A stretch of DNA of 12,997 nt from assembly GCA_017391665.1 (NCBI GenBank), contig JAFOXS010000030.1, positions 1-12,997 on the forward strand, read 5' to 3'. The notes under the pieces were generated by a model. It was not told the DNA's origin. It worked only from the letters and a program-made list of their open reading frames with translations, and ran no database searches. Each line of letters starts with the position of its first letter. The stretch's first letter is position 1. Made by a program: the position numbers and the translations under genes. The DNA is from Alistipes sp. Its GTDB lineage: Bacteria > Bacteroidota > Bacteroidia > Bacteroidales > Rikenellaceae. This document shows positions 1 through 7,480 of the stretch, piece by piece.

Positions 1-423
1 CTCGGTGTAGTGTGTCCACACCGTATCACGTTCACGCAGCGATAGTGCTGTAAGGCCTCCATCCACACGACCTATATAGAGCATCGAGTCGAAGACCATG
101 GGGGGTGCCTCGACAGGAGTCTTCATATCGAACGAGAAGACCTCCTCACCCTGCAAATTAACGCCATATATTTTGCCCTTCACATCGCTCCAGTAGGCAG
201 TGCCCTCCATTACAACGGGTGATGAGATGCTACGCACCGAACTATGGTAGTTCCATAGCAAAGATAAATCATCGGGCAGCGATTGTGCGGTATAGCCACT
301 CAATGCTCTGTTACCACGGAAGGTTACCCAGTTCATGCCGCTACCAGCCACCAGATGTTGCTGGATAGGCTCGCATGAGCAGAGCACGACAAGAGCTATT
401 GCGCAAAGCAGAAGGTTTTTCAT
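1..423 (-). CDS. PQQ-like beta-propeller lipoprotein, N-terminal part only
   Basis: Only the first 141 residues are inside the window; the frame is open at the left edge. The leader MKNLLLCAIALVVLCSC is a lipoprotein signal peptide with lipobox LCSC and the acylated Cys at 17. Glu at +2 is not a known surface-export signal. The domain opens with NWVTFRGNRALSG (31-43), the same W..FRG start found in the other two PQQ-like propellers of this cluster. Blade repeats follow, such as ISSPVVMEGTAYWSDVKGKI and APPMVFDSMLYIGRVDGGL. It should be anchored to a membrane facing the periplasm. The start ATG (421-423) is 6 bases after the preceding stop, behind an AT-rich leader (TTAAAAAATAG) typical of Bacteroidota. 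No enzyme activity can be assigned; a structural or partner role in the same envelope complex is likely. Confidence 0.85.
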   Translation of the reverse strand, partial: MKNLLLCAIALVVLCSCEPIQQHLVAGSGMNWVTFRGNRALSGYTAQSLPDDLSLLWNYHSSVRSISSPVVMEGTAYWSDVKGKIYGVNLQGEEVFSFDMKTPVEAPPMVFDSMLYIGRVDGGLTALSLRERDTVWTHYTE

Positions 424-429
424 TCAATA

Positions 430-1392
430 CTATTTTTTAATAAATAAAGCACCTGTGGGGCAAATCTCGGCCAGCTCATCATAGGCATTGGCCATATTCT
501 GTTCGGGTATAATGACCTGCATATCGAAGCCTCGACGCAGGAACGTAAAGCCATTTTCAGTGTTATATACACACAATCCGCAACGGATGCACTTCGCAGG
601 CTCAAATCCCAATCGCTCGCTTACGTCAATACGCAGCTTTACGGGCAGCTTCGAGCTGAGTCCATAGCGCGAACGCTTGATGCCGTAGTCGGTAGAGTAG
701 CGGCGCAGGCGACACGCCTCACGTCCCTCGCATGCGCAGTGCAGGCAACGCGATGGGGTGGTAGTGGTCTGACGAAGATAATCTTTTTCTTTCTGATTGA
801 AAATACCTACACGTGAGAAAAATATATCTTTGCCCAATTTTGCGATCGAAGCCACAGGCTTAACCTCTTCAACCTCCATTGCAGCCACCTCGCGGATAAT
901 ATCGCGTATGGCCACGGCCTTATCCACCGTACCACGTCGGCAAGCCTTCTCGCAGGGGGCTTTGCAATCATCGCATGCGATCTTGTCGCCAAAGTCACGA
1001 CGGATGATGGCCTGAGCCTGGGCATAGTCGCCTCGGTCGTAGGCGGCAAGCATCTGCTCAACGTCCAGCTTATGCGTACATACCATCGAGCATGGTGCCT
1101 CACAGTCGGCGCGGTGATCGCTCAGCAGAAGCTCCAGTGCCATCGTACGCTGACGGATGACCTCCTCCGACGAGGTGTCAATCTCCATACCCTCAGTAGG
1201 CTTGGTTGAGCACGAGGTGAGCATACGGCCCGACTTAAGTTCCTTCACGGTGCAGACCATACAACCAGCCTGATGGCGCTTACCCTCGGCATAACACATC
1301 GACGGAATCTCGATGCCGTTGCGACGAGCCGCCTCGAGGATGGTTTCACCCTCGATAACAGTAATCTCCTTATTATCAATTGTAATCTTCAT
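430..1392 (-). CDS. HoxU/NuoG-N-terminus-like Fe-S protein with a GltD/DPD-type cluster domain
   Basis: A 320-residue electron-transfer subunit and partner of the preceding NuoEF fusion. Residues 1-75 are a plant-type 2Fe-2S domain (C33-x10-C44-x2-C47-x13-C61), as in NuoG and HoxU. H93-x3-C97 keeps the NuoG His-Cys start. The next cysteines are spaced as in the N-terminal Fe-S domain of glutamate synthase small subunit and dihydropyrimidine dehydrogenase: C97-x3-C101-x3-C105, and C143-x3-C147-x3-C151 in CKAPCEKACRRG. Further sites are C216, C219, C221 and C227, then C268xxC271xxC274 with C311 before Pro. The protein ends there, with no H-cluster domain and no molybdopterin domain, so it is a relay rather than a hydrogenase. 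The start lies 2 bases past the upstream stop, implying co-translation. Its electron acceptor is not encoded in the window. Confidence 0.9.
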   Translation of the reverse strand: MKITIDNKEITVIEGETILEAARRNGIEIPSMCYAEGKRHQAGCMVCTVKELKSGRMLTSCSTKPTEGMEIDTSSEEVIRQRTMALELLLSDHRADCEAPCSMVCTHKLDVEQMLAAYDRGDYAQAQAIIRRDFGDKIACDDCKAPCEKACRRGTVDKAVAIRDIIREVAAMEVEEVKPVASIAKLGKDIFFSRVGIFNQKEKDYLRQTTTTPSRCLHCACEGREACRLRRYSTDYGIKRSRYGLSSKLPVKLRIDVSERLGFEPAKCIRCGLCVYNTENGFTFLRRGFDMQVIIPEQNMANAYDELAEICPTGALFIKK

Positions 1393-1394
1393 CT

Positions 1395-3791
1395 CTACAA
1401 AGTTTTTAGCGGCATCTTCTTGATGGCATCAAATTCACACTCCGTAATACACAATCCGCACATCGTACACTTATCGGTATCGATAGCGTGTATCTCATAA
1501 GGCTTATACTCAATAGCCTCCACGGGGCACACCTTTGCACAGCGTGTACAGCCTATGCAGGCGTCGGTTACAACATACTTCACCATATCCTTGCAAGTGC
1601 CCGTACGGCAGTAGCCCTTGACGTGCTCCTCGTACTCCTCGCGGAAATATTTTATCGTTGCAAGCACGGGATTAGGTGCAGTATTGCCCAATCCGCAGAG
1701 CGCTGATCGCTTGACTGCAAGTGCTAACTCCTCCAGTCGCTCGATGTCGCCCTCCTGACCCTTACCAGCACACAGACGATCCAAAATCTCAAGCATACGG
1801 TGGATACCCACACGGCAGAATGTACACTTTCCGCACGACTCCTCGCTGGTGAAGTTCAGAAAGTAGCGAGCCACATCGACCATACAGTCGCTCTCGCTCA
1901 GTACGACCATACCACCCGAACCCATAATAGCACCCAGACGGTTCAGCGCATCGAAGTCGACCTCCGTGTCGCACAACTCGGCAGGAATACAACCGCCCGA
2001 CGGGCCTCCCGTCTGCACAGCCTTAAGGCGCTCGCCACCCTCTACGCCACCGCCGATCTGCTCGACAATCTGACGTATGGTGGTACCCATAGGCACCTCA
2101 ATCAGTCCTCCGTGGCGCACCTTACCTGCCAGAGCAAATACCTTCGTGCCCTTGCTCTTTTCGGTGCCGACCTTGCGGTACTCCTCCACACCACGACGGA
2201 TGATGTAGGGTATCTGGCTCAATGTCTCAACGTTGTTAATCAGCGTAGGGCAGCCAAATAGTCCCTGCTCGGCGGGGTAGGGCGGACGCTGCGAGGGGAA
2301 ACCTCGCTTACCCTCGATAGAGCCGATAAGGGCGGTCTCCTCGCCACAAACAAATGCACCAGCACCTTTGAATACCTCGATCTCGAATGAGAAGTCGCTG
2401 CCAAAAATATTCTCTCCCAGCAGACCCTGACGACGGCACATATCCAAGGCCTTCGTGATGCGGATAACGGCCTGCGGATACTCTGCACGGATGTAGAAGA
2501 TACCCTTCTGTGCTCCTACGGCGTAGGCAGCGATGAGCATACCCTCGATAACTCGCAAGGGGTACGACTCCAGCAGAATACGATCCATAAATGCTCCGGG
2601 GTCACCCTCGTCACCGTTGCAGATGACATATTTCTTATCACCCTTGGCAGCAGCAACCAGCTGCCACTTGCGACCCGAGGGGAAACCTCCACCTCCACGG
2701 CCACGGATGCCGCTGGCCAAGACATCATTAATCAGGGCATCTCTGTCGCCCGACTTAATAACCTTCTCCAATGCCTCGAAGCCTCCGTGAGCACGATACT
2801 CATCCAGATCGAGAGGGTTGATGTGTCCGTAGCCTTCCGTAGAGATACGCACCTGATGGTCGAGGAATGTATTGATCTCGCCCGTGCGCTCCTTCTCGGG
2901 TTTATAGAGGATGTTGTCCCACGTCTGGTCGGTGTGCAACATATCAATCTGATTCAGCACGGCGTTCTTCAGTCGCTTCAGGGGGCTTGCAGCGGGGAAG
3001 TGGTGCAAGAGAATCTCCTTGATCTCCTCCGCTCGCACGTTGGGGTAGCGGGTAATCTCACCCGTAGAGTCCACAACGTCAATCAGAGGCACCTGATTAC
3101 ATGCACCCACGCACGAAATAGGCTTTATGCGTACCGCAACACCCAACTCATGCTGCGCCTTCATCACCGCTTTATATATCTCGGCCGTACCGCTCACCTG
3201 ACAGCAGTTCTCCATACCCAGACGCACCTCGCCTACGTACGTAACCTCGCCATTCTCGTCATCCGCACCCTTTGGGGCAGACTTCAAGAACTCCTCGTGC
3301 TCCTCCAGCACGGCCTTCACTCGACCTGGCTGCACGTGGCCATATATCTGCTCGTCAATCTGCACTACGGGAGCCAATGCGCAGCATCCCAGACAGGCAA
3401 TCTTTTCGACCGAATATTTGCCATCGGCCGTGGTTACGCTATCCTCGGCAATATCCAGCTCACGACGGAATGCATCGTACACGGCACCTGCACCCTTGAC
3501 GTGGCATGCAGTACCGATGCAGACCTTGATGGTGTGCTTGCCGTAGGGTATGAGTTTGAACTGCGAGTAGAACGTAGCCACGCTGATAAGGTTGGCGCGT
3601 GTAATCTCCGTGCGCTCATATACTCGCTCCAGAGCATCCGAGGGAAGATACGAAAACTCCTCCTGCAGAGCCTGCAACAGCGGGATGGTCATCTCACGCG
3701 TGCGACCCACACGCTCGATGATGGCATCGACACGCTTGGCTACGGCACGACGCTCGTCATCAATATTATTTAAACAGTTTTGACACGACAT
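1395..3791 (-). CDS. NuoE-NuoF fusion: NADH-binding flavoprotein / electron-transfer subunit (HydB/HndC-like)
   Basis: A 798-residue fusion. Residues about 15-160 are a NuoE-like thioredoxin-fold 2Fe-2S domain (C91, C96, C133, C137). Residues about 183-265 are a second thioredoxin-like domain (C197, C227, C231), as at the N terminus of HydB-type proteins. Residues about 315-710 are the NuoF core: NADH site GIRGRGGGGFPSGRKW (361-376), FMN-region motifs NGDEGDPGAFMDR (392-404) and GAGAFVCGEETALIGSIEG (476-494), an SLBB segment, and the N3-type 4Fe-4S site ESCGKCTFC plus C699. The C terminus is a two-cluster ferredoxin (C745/748/751/755 and C775/778/781/785). It should oxidise NADH (or reduce NAD+) with FMN and Fe-S clusters in the cytoplasm. 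The extra MSCQNC at the start is unusual. A strong AAAGGAGAA ribosome site precedes the ATG. Its relatives serve hydrogenases and formate dehydrogenases, neither of which is present here. Confidence 0.95.
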   Translation of the reverse strand: MSCQNCLNNIDDERRAVAKRVDAIIERVGRTREMTIPLLQALQEEFSYLPSDALERVYERTEITRANLISVATFYSQFKLIPYGKHTIKVCIGTACHVKGAGAVYDAFRRELDIAEDSVTTADGKYSVEKIACLGCCALAPVVQIDEQIYGHVQPGRVKAVLEEHEEFLKSAPKGADDENGEVTYVGEVRLGMENCCQVSGTAEIYKAVMKAQHELGVAVRIKPISCVGACNQVPLIDVVDSTGEITRYPNVRAEEIKEILLHHFPAASPLKRLKNAVLNQIDMLHTDQTWDNILYKPEKERTGEINTFLDHQVRISTEGYGHINPLDLDEYRAHGGFEALEKVIKSGDRDALINDVLASGIRGRGGGGFPSGRKWQLVAAAKGDKKYVICNGDEGDPGAFMDRILLESYPLRVIEGMLIAAYAVGAQKGIFYIRAEYPQAVIRITKALDMCRRQGLLGENIFGSDFSFEIEVFKGAGAFVCGEETALIGSIEGKRGFPSQRPPYPAEQGLFGCPTLINNVETLSQIPYIIRRGVEEYRKVGTEKSKGTKVFALAGKVRHGGLIEVPMGTTIRQIVEQIGGGVEGGERLKAVQTGGPSGGCIPAELCDTEVDFDALNRLGAIMGSGGMVVLSESDCMVDVARYFLNFTSEESCGKCTFCRVGIHRMLEILDRLCAGKGQEGDIERLEELALAVKRSALCGLGNTAPNPVLATIKYFREEYEEHVKGYCRTGTCKDMVKYVVTDACIGCTRCAKVCPVEAIEYKPYEIHAIDTDKCTMCGLCITECEFDAIKKMPLKTL

Positions 3792-3795
3792 AATC

Positions 3796-3804
3796 TTCTC
3801 CTTT
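3796..3804 (-). promoter_or_regulatory. Strong Shine-Dalgarno site of the NuoEF gene
   Basis: AAAGGAGAA on the minus strand. Six bases separate the AGGAG core from the ATG at 3789-3791. The site fills the 15-base gap after the TAA of the propeller gene. It supports the chosen start, MSCQNC. Most other genes of this run have only AT-rich leaders, so this gene may be translated independently and more strongly. Confidence 0.75.
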
Positions 3805-3806
3805 CT

Positions 3807-5609
3807 TTACTCCGATACGCAGTAGAGCGTATTCAATGAACGGATTACAACCTTGCCATCGAGGAATGCGGGTGTAGCGTAGGTCATCTCGCCCGTCTCG
3901 AAGCTACTTATCTGCTGGAGGTTATCGTCAGCGGTAAAGACATAGACCTGACCGCTGGTGCCGATGATGTAGATCTTGCCATCGACAACCATAGGCGAAG
4001 AGTAGAGCTCCATATTAAGCTCGCGCTCGGCTTTCAGCTCGCCGGTCTTGGCATCGAAAGCAGCCAACACGCCATAGGTCGTAGCGATATACAATCGGCC
4101 GTTAGCATATACGGGGCTGGCAACCTCGGGCAGATAGTCCGAAGCCTCCCACAACACAGAGCCGTCGGCACCGTTGATAGCCATAATCTTGGCATACTCG
4201 TTGGCGGCGAAGATAACGCCATCACCACTACATGGACTGGGACATACCTCACCAGACATACCATCGACGCTCCACAGCTGCTCACCCGTCGAAGGGTTGT
4301 AGGCACGCACCTCGGGATTACCCATCAGCACGAGCTGTGCCTGACCGCCTACGGTGGCAATGATGGGCGAGCTCCAGCAAACCTTCTGGTTACGATCCTT
4401 CTGCCAGCGCACGTTACCCGTAGCGATATCCATTGCGATAATCTTCTGCGAGTCGCTGTTGTCGTACTGCACGAATACAATTCCATTCCAAAGCACAAGT
4501 GACGACACGAAACCATACTGGTTGTCGGGCACACCCAGGTTCTTAGCCCATACTCGCTTGCCATCCATGTCGGCACACATGATGTCGCCCGTAGCGAATA
4601 CGGCACATACATAGCGACCGTCGGTTGCGGGTGATGCCGATGCGTAACCCGTGTTGCTTGCTACGGCAGGGGGTGTCGAAGGAGAGCCAGCAATGCCCGT
4701 TGCCGCAAGTGTCCAGAGCAGATCGCCCGTAGTAAGGTCGTGGCAATAGAGTTCGCGTGAGGCCTCATCACCGCCCGTATAGAATATGCGGTTGTTATGC
4801 ACTGCGGGAGATGAGAATCCCTGCTTTGTTGTGAGGGCATGCTTCCACGCAATCTTGCCACCGCCGGCGAAATCCCACGTTGTGGGGATGTTACGAGCCG
4901 ATGAGTGACCATTGGAGTTATTACCACGGAACATACCGTGATTTACACGTGCTGCAGCAGGTGCTGCGGGTGCAGCCTCTGCGGTCTGCTCCGTTGCTGC
5001 CTCATCGGCAGTCTCTGCTTCGGTCTGCTCGCCCTCGGCGGGTGCGGCCTCTACAGTTTCTGTGGGTGTAGCCTCAGCCACAACAGACTCGGCAACAGGC
5101 GCTTCGCTCTGCTCGGCTACGAGAGTCTCCTCCTCGGCAGTTTTATCACTCTTTAACCATTGAGGATTTGATGCGACAACGAGAACCAGTGCCACAACAG
5201 TAAGTGAGGCAGCAAGCCACTGCACATATTTGCGCGAACGGCTCTTAACCAGCCACTCGTCAAAAATATCAATATCCTTGGGTGCAATGTGCAAAACATC
5301 GGCATAGTAGCCACGCAAGCAAAATATAAACACTGCACTCATAAAGAGGAGAATGTAAATACCCGTCTTGAGGTGCTCCTCCTGCACGAAGTAAGCCTTG
5401 CGTGAGAGCAGATCCAGCTGACGTATCTGCGCCTGCAGGTCGGCATTGTCGGGGTTGGTTTCGTTCAGGCTTTTGAGCGTGGTCATTACCTCGGTCTCGA
5501 GAGGAGTAATGTTGCGCACCTGAAAGTAATTGGCCACAAGCATAATAGATAGCGTAAGCATAAATATGCCTGTCACCACAGCAATCGTTCTGTAAATATC
5601 CTTTTTCAT
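3807..5609 (-). CDS. Three-helix-anchored PQQ-like beta-propeller protein with Ala/Glu-rich spacer
   Basis: A 600-residue protein of three parts. The N-terminal part has transmembrane helices at about 9-29, 82-99 and 130-147. A helical, probably coiled-coil loop of about 50 residues lies between the first two, and a short charged loop between the last two. A low-complexity spacer rich in Ala, Glu and Thr (about 155-222; DNA 4944-5147) follows. Residues 226-600 are a PQQ-like propeller that opens with GMFRGNNSNG and repeats blades such as CHDLTTGDLLW, AMDIATGNVRW, AYNPSTGEQLW and AINGADGSVLW. With the N terminus inside, the propeller would be periplasmic. The spacer would let it reach away from the membrane, possibly to the exported Fe-S proteins. 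No PQQ-enzyme active-site pattern is apparent. The gene sits directly between the NosR/NapH-like gene and the NADH module. Confidence 0.87.
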   Translation of the reverse strand: MKKDIYRTIAVVTGIFMLTLSIMLVANYFQVRNITPLETEVMTTLKSLNETNPDNADLQAQIRQLDLLSRKAYFVQEEHLKTGIYILLFMSAVFIFCLRGYYADVLHIAPKDIDIFDEWLVKSRSRKYVQWLAASLTVVALVLVVASNPQWLKSDKTAEEETLVAEQSEAPVAESVVAEATPTETVEAAPAEGEQTEAETADEAATEQTAEAAPAAPAAARVNHGMFRGNNSNGHSSARNIPTTWDFAGGGKIAWKHALTTKQGFSSPAVHNNRIFYTGGDEASRELYCHDLTTGDLLWTLAATGIAGSPSTPPAVASNTGYASASPATDGRYVCAVFATGDIMCADMDGKRVWAKNLGVPDNQYGFVSSLVLWNGIVFVQYDNSDSQKIIAMDIATGNVRWQKDRNQKVCWSSPIIATVGGQAQLVLMGNPEVRAYNPSTGEQLWSVDGMSGEVCPSPCSGDGVIFAANEYAKIMAINGADGSVLWEASDYLPEVASPVYANGRLYIATTYGVLAAFDAKTGELKAERELNMELYSSPMVVDGKIYIIGTSGQVYVFTADDNLQQISSFETGEMTYATPAFLDGKVVIRSLNTLYCVSE

Positions 5610-5619
5610 CTGAATGTTA

Positions 5620-6894
5620 TTATTTCTCTATGTCACTCTTCCCAATTTCTCTATTCTGCGGACAATACTCAAAGCAACGTCCACACGCCACACAGGCGGC
5701 GTTATCTATCTCATAGGTCTCACGACGACGTTTCACCGAGAAACGAATCAGCGCAATAGCCAGCACCATTCCCATCAGCGCACCAGCCCACGTGCCATAG
5801 GTACGATACTCGGCAACGATCGAATCTTTCACAACGGTGAGCTCATCCAGCGTACCGTTACGCATATAGAAACCTTCAACCTCCAACGGAATAGTCTCGG
5901 GGGCATCCAGCGCCTCGTATGCTACGACCATATCGTAGAGACGTACATCCTTATGGGCGCGGCTCAGACCCTCGGCCGACATGCGCATCAGCAGTGCGCC
6001 GAGAATCATCAGCAGAGGCATCAGCAGCATATAACCCAGCAAGCGTTTCACACCCTCGCGACGCTCTTCCTTGTCGGTATTGGCGTATGGTGGTCGAATA
6101 GCATCCACGGGGCATGAGTTATGGCAAAGGTCGCAGTTGATACACTTCTTCTTTGTAATCTCAACCTTTTTCCACGACACGGCCGAGAAGAGACTCAGTA
6201 ATGCACCGTAGGGGCAGAGGAATCGGCAGAAGGGGCGACCCGTGAATACCGAAATGATGAGCAACAGAATACCGAACACCAGCAGCTCCACATCACCACC
6301 CAGACGGAAAATACCGATAAAGGGATCAAACTCGCAGACAAGGAATCGACTGCGTGTTACAGCATACAGAATAGTGAGTATCAGGTAGAGCCACGGCAGC
6401 AGACCGAGCACCATTGCCACAGGCTTGCTTATGCGGCCGTTCTTCACATTGACCAACTCCTGCAGTGCTCCCATCGGGCAGACACCCGCACAGAATACAC
6501 GTCCGAAGAGGAATGCAAAGACAATGGGCAGAAGGAAGAATGCCAGCACATTCCACGGCATCTGGTACGAGCCATCGACAAATGCCAGCGCCACATTCTG
6601 AATCGAACCTACGCTGCACACACAGCCCTCGCGCAGAAATCCGAAGTAGAGCACCGATACAAGGCTGATCCATATCATCGGTTTGCGTTTCTTCATCACA
6701 GCCCAAGTAGCCGCTACGAGCAGCGCCACAAGCATCGTAACATCGAGCACATTCCATAGTGTTTCATCGGGTACGGCATACTCCAGGTCGGGGTACTGGT
6801 AACCTGACTCAAAGTCGGGCTTCGGGAATCGGTTCTGCGCCTGGGCAAGAGCCACTGAAGCGAAACCTACGAAAGTTGAAAATATCTTCTTCAT
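5620..6894 (-). CDS. NosR/NapH-type polytopic 4Fe-4S membrane protein
   Basis: A 424-residue integral membrane redox protein. An N-terminal signal-like segment (1-20, ending AQAQ) is followed by about seven membrane helices near 47-67, 70-86, 114-131, 158-180, 203-218, 284-303 and 367-385. The family signatures are REGCVCSVG (89-96), then GRVFCAGVCPMGAL and GRPFCRFLCPYGAL (C135/C139 and C223/C227, the paired Cx3CP motifs of NosR and NapH). Two soluble 4Fe-4S sites follow, C251xxC254xxC257xxxC261P and, near the C terminus, C401xxC404xxC407xxxC411P. There is no FMN-binding domain as in full-length NosR. Its expected role is electron transfer between cytoplasmic donors and the exported polyferredoxin encoded just upstream. 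A clear Shine-Dalgarno site (AAAGGAG) precedes the ATG. No N2O or nitrate reductase gene is nearby. Confidence 0.9.
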   Translation of the reverse strand: MKKIFSTFVGFASVALAQAQNRFPKPDFESGYQYPDLEYAVPDETLWNVLDVTMLVALLVAATWAVMKKRKPMIWISLVSVLYFGFLREGCVCSVGSIQNVALAFVDGSYQMPWNVLAFFLLPIVFAFLFGRVFCAGVCPMGALQELVNVKNGRISKPVAMVLGLLPWLYLILTILYAVTRSRFLVCEFDPFIGIFRLGGDVELLVFGILLLIISVFTGRPFCRFLCPYGALLSLFSAVSWKKVEITKKKCINCDLCHNSCPVDAIRPPYANTDKEERREGVKRLLGYMLLMPLLMILGALLMRMSAEGLSRAHKDVRLYDMVVAYEALDAPETIPLEVEGFYMRNGTLDELTVVKDSIVAEYRTYGTWAGALMGMVLAIALIRFSVKRRRETYEIDNAACVACGRCFEYCPQNREIGKSDIEK

Positions 6895-6898
6895 CTGC

Positions 6899-7468
6899 TT
6901 ACTCCTTTAATTTATATGCCGTAGCGAAATCGACACGCTGGATAGCATCCGACACGCACACCTGGGCAATCTTACACTCATTGCACTGCACGCATATATC
7001 CTGCTTGATTTGCAGATACAGCGAGCCATTGCCAAACGACGAACAACCCTTAACACACTTGCCACAGCCGTTGCACAAATCCTCATTGATGGTGTACTCG
7101 AAGTAGGGGTCTTCGACAAACTGGCGAGTTATGGCACCCGTGGGGCACATCATATTCTCGGCAGCGGTATTCAGATCCTTAACATTTGAGATATAGTAGC
7201 CACCGCACAGGTCACAGTAGCCGCACACTCGATTGGCATGGATACACTTTACGGCCGACACGGGCAGCACGCAGTGAGTCTCGCAACGACCACACTGGGT
7301 ACACTTCGCAGGGTCAATCTGCCAAAACACATTACCCTTTGCGCCCTTGCTCTTCAACGCCAAAGTCGAGCCTGCCGCAATCACACTACCACCTGCGATG
7401 GCCGTTCCACACATACGCAGGAACTCGCGACGCTTCAGCGGACTTGTTATCTTCTTATCATCTTTCAT
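6899..7468 (-). CDS. Twin-arginine-exported polyferredoxin (four 4Fe-4S clusters predicted), NapG-like
   Basis: A 189-residue Fe-S protein. Its leader has RREFLR (Arg13-Arg14) followed by a hydrophobic Ala/Gly region to about residue 37. This is a good Tat signal and fits export of a folded Fe-S protein. The mature part holds 17 cysteines: C56, C59, C62, C66, C75, C82, C85, C88 and C108 (before Pro), then C132xxC135xxC138xxxC142, then C159xxC162xxC165 and C171. That is enough for four 4Fe-4S clusters with one Cys to spare. The CGYCDLCGG segment is unusual compared with plain bacterial ferredoxins. Next to it is a NosR/NapH-type membrane protein, and NapG-NapH pairs pass electrons to periplasmic enzymes. 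No NapA is encoded here, so the acceptor is unknown. The AAAGGAG ribosome site of the next gene lies in its last codons. Confidence 0.9.
   Translation of the reverse strand: MKDDKKITSPLKRREFLRMCGTAIAGGSVIAAGSTLALKSKGAKGNVFWQIDPAKCTQCGRCETHCVLPVSAVKCIHANRVCGYCDLCGGYYISNVKDLNTAAENMMCPTGAITRQFVEDPYFEYTINEDLCNGCGKCVKGCSSFGNGSLYLQIKQDICVQCNECKIAQVCVSDAIQRVDFATAYKLKE
6902..6908 (-). promoter_or_regulatory. Shine-Dalgarno site of the NosR/NapH-like gene
   Basis: AAAGGAG on the minus strand, 7 bases before the ATG at 6892-6894. It lies in the last codons of the polyferredoxin gene, just before and touching its TAA stop. This arrangement suggests coupled translation of the two electron-transfer partners. 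Confidence 0.7.
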
Positions 7469-7480
7469 TCTTGCTCGGCT

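Noticed and set aside
1800..2261. Plus-strand open frame (153 codons) opposite the NuoEF gene
   Set aside because: It is a shadow of the SLBB and 4Fe-4S part of NuoF, with no motif of its own.
2787..3773. Long plus-strand open frame (328 codons) opposite the NuoEF gene
   Set aside because: It lies wholly inside a well-supported gene with NADH, FMN and Fe-S motifs. The translation has no recognisable motif, and such antisense frames arise from codon bias on the coding strand.
430..3791. FeFe hydrogenase or complex I identity for the NuoEF/HoxU-like pair
   Set aside because: There is no H-cluster domain, no NuoG C-terminal domain and no NuoB/C/D/H genes. Only the NADH-side module and a short relay are present.
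3792..3806. Promoter or terminator in the largest intergenic gap
   Set aside because: The gap is only 15 bases and is filled by a ribosome binding site. No hairpin or promoter fits.
4944..5147. Repeat array in the GC-rich imperfectly repetitive DNA
   Set aside because: It codes in frame for the Ala/Glu-rich spacer. The repetition is low-complexity coding sequence, not a DNA repeat element.
5614..6117. Plus-strand open frame (167 codons) opposite the NosR/NapH-like gene
   Set aside because: It is antisense to conserved membrane and 4Fe-4S segments, is His/Gln-rich without motifs, and has no supporting context.
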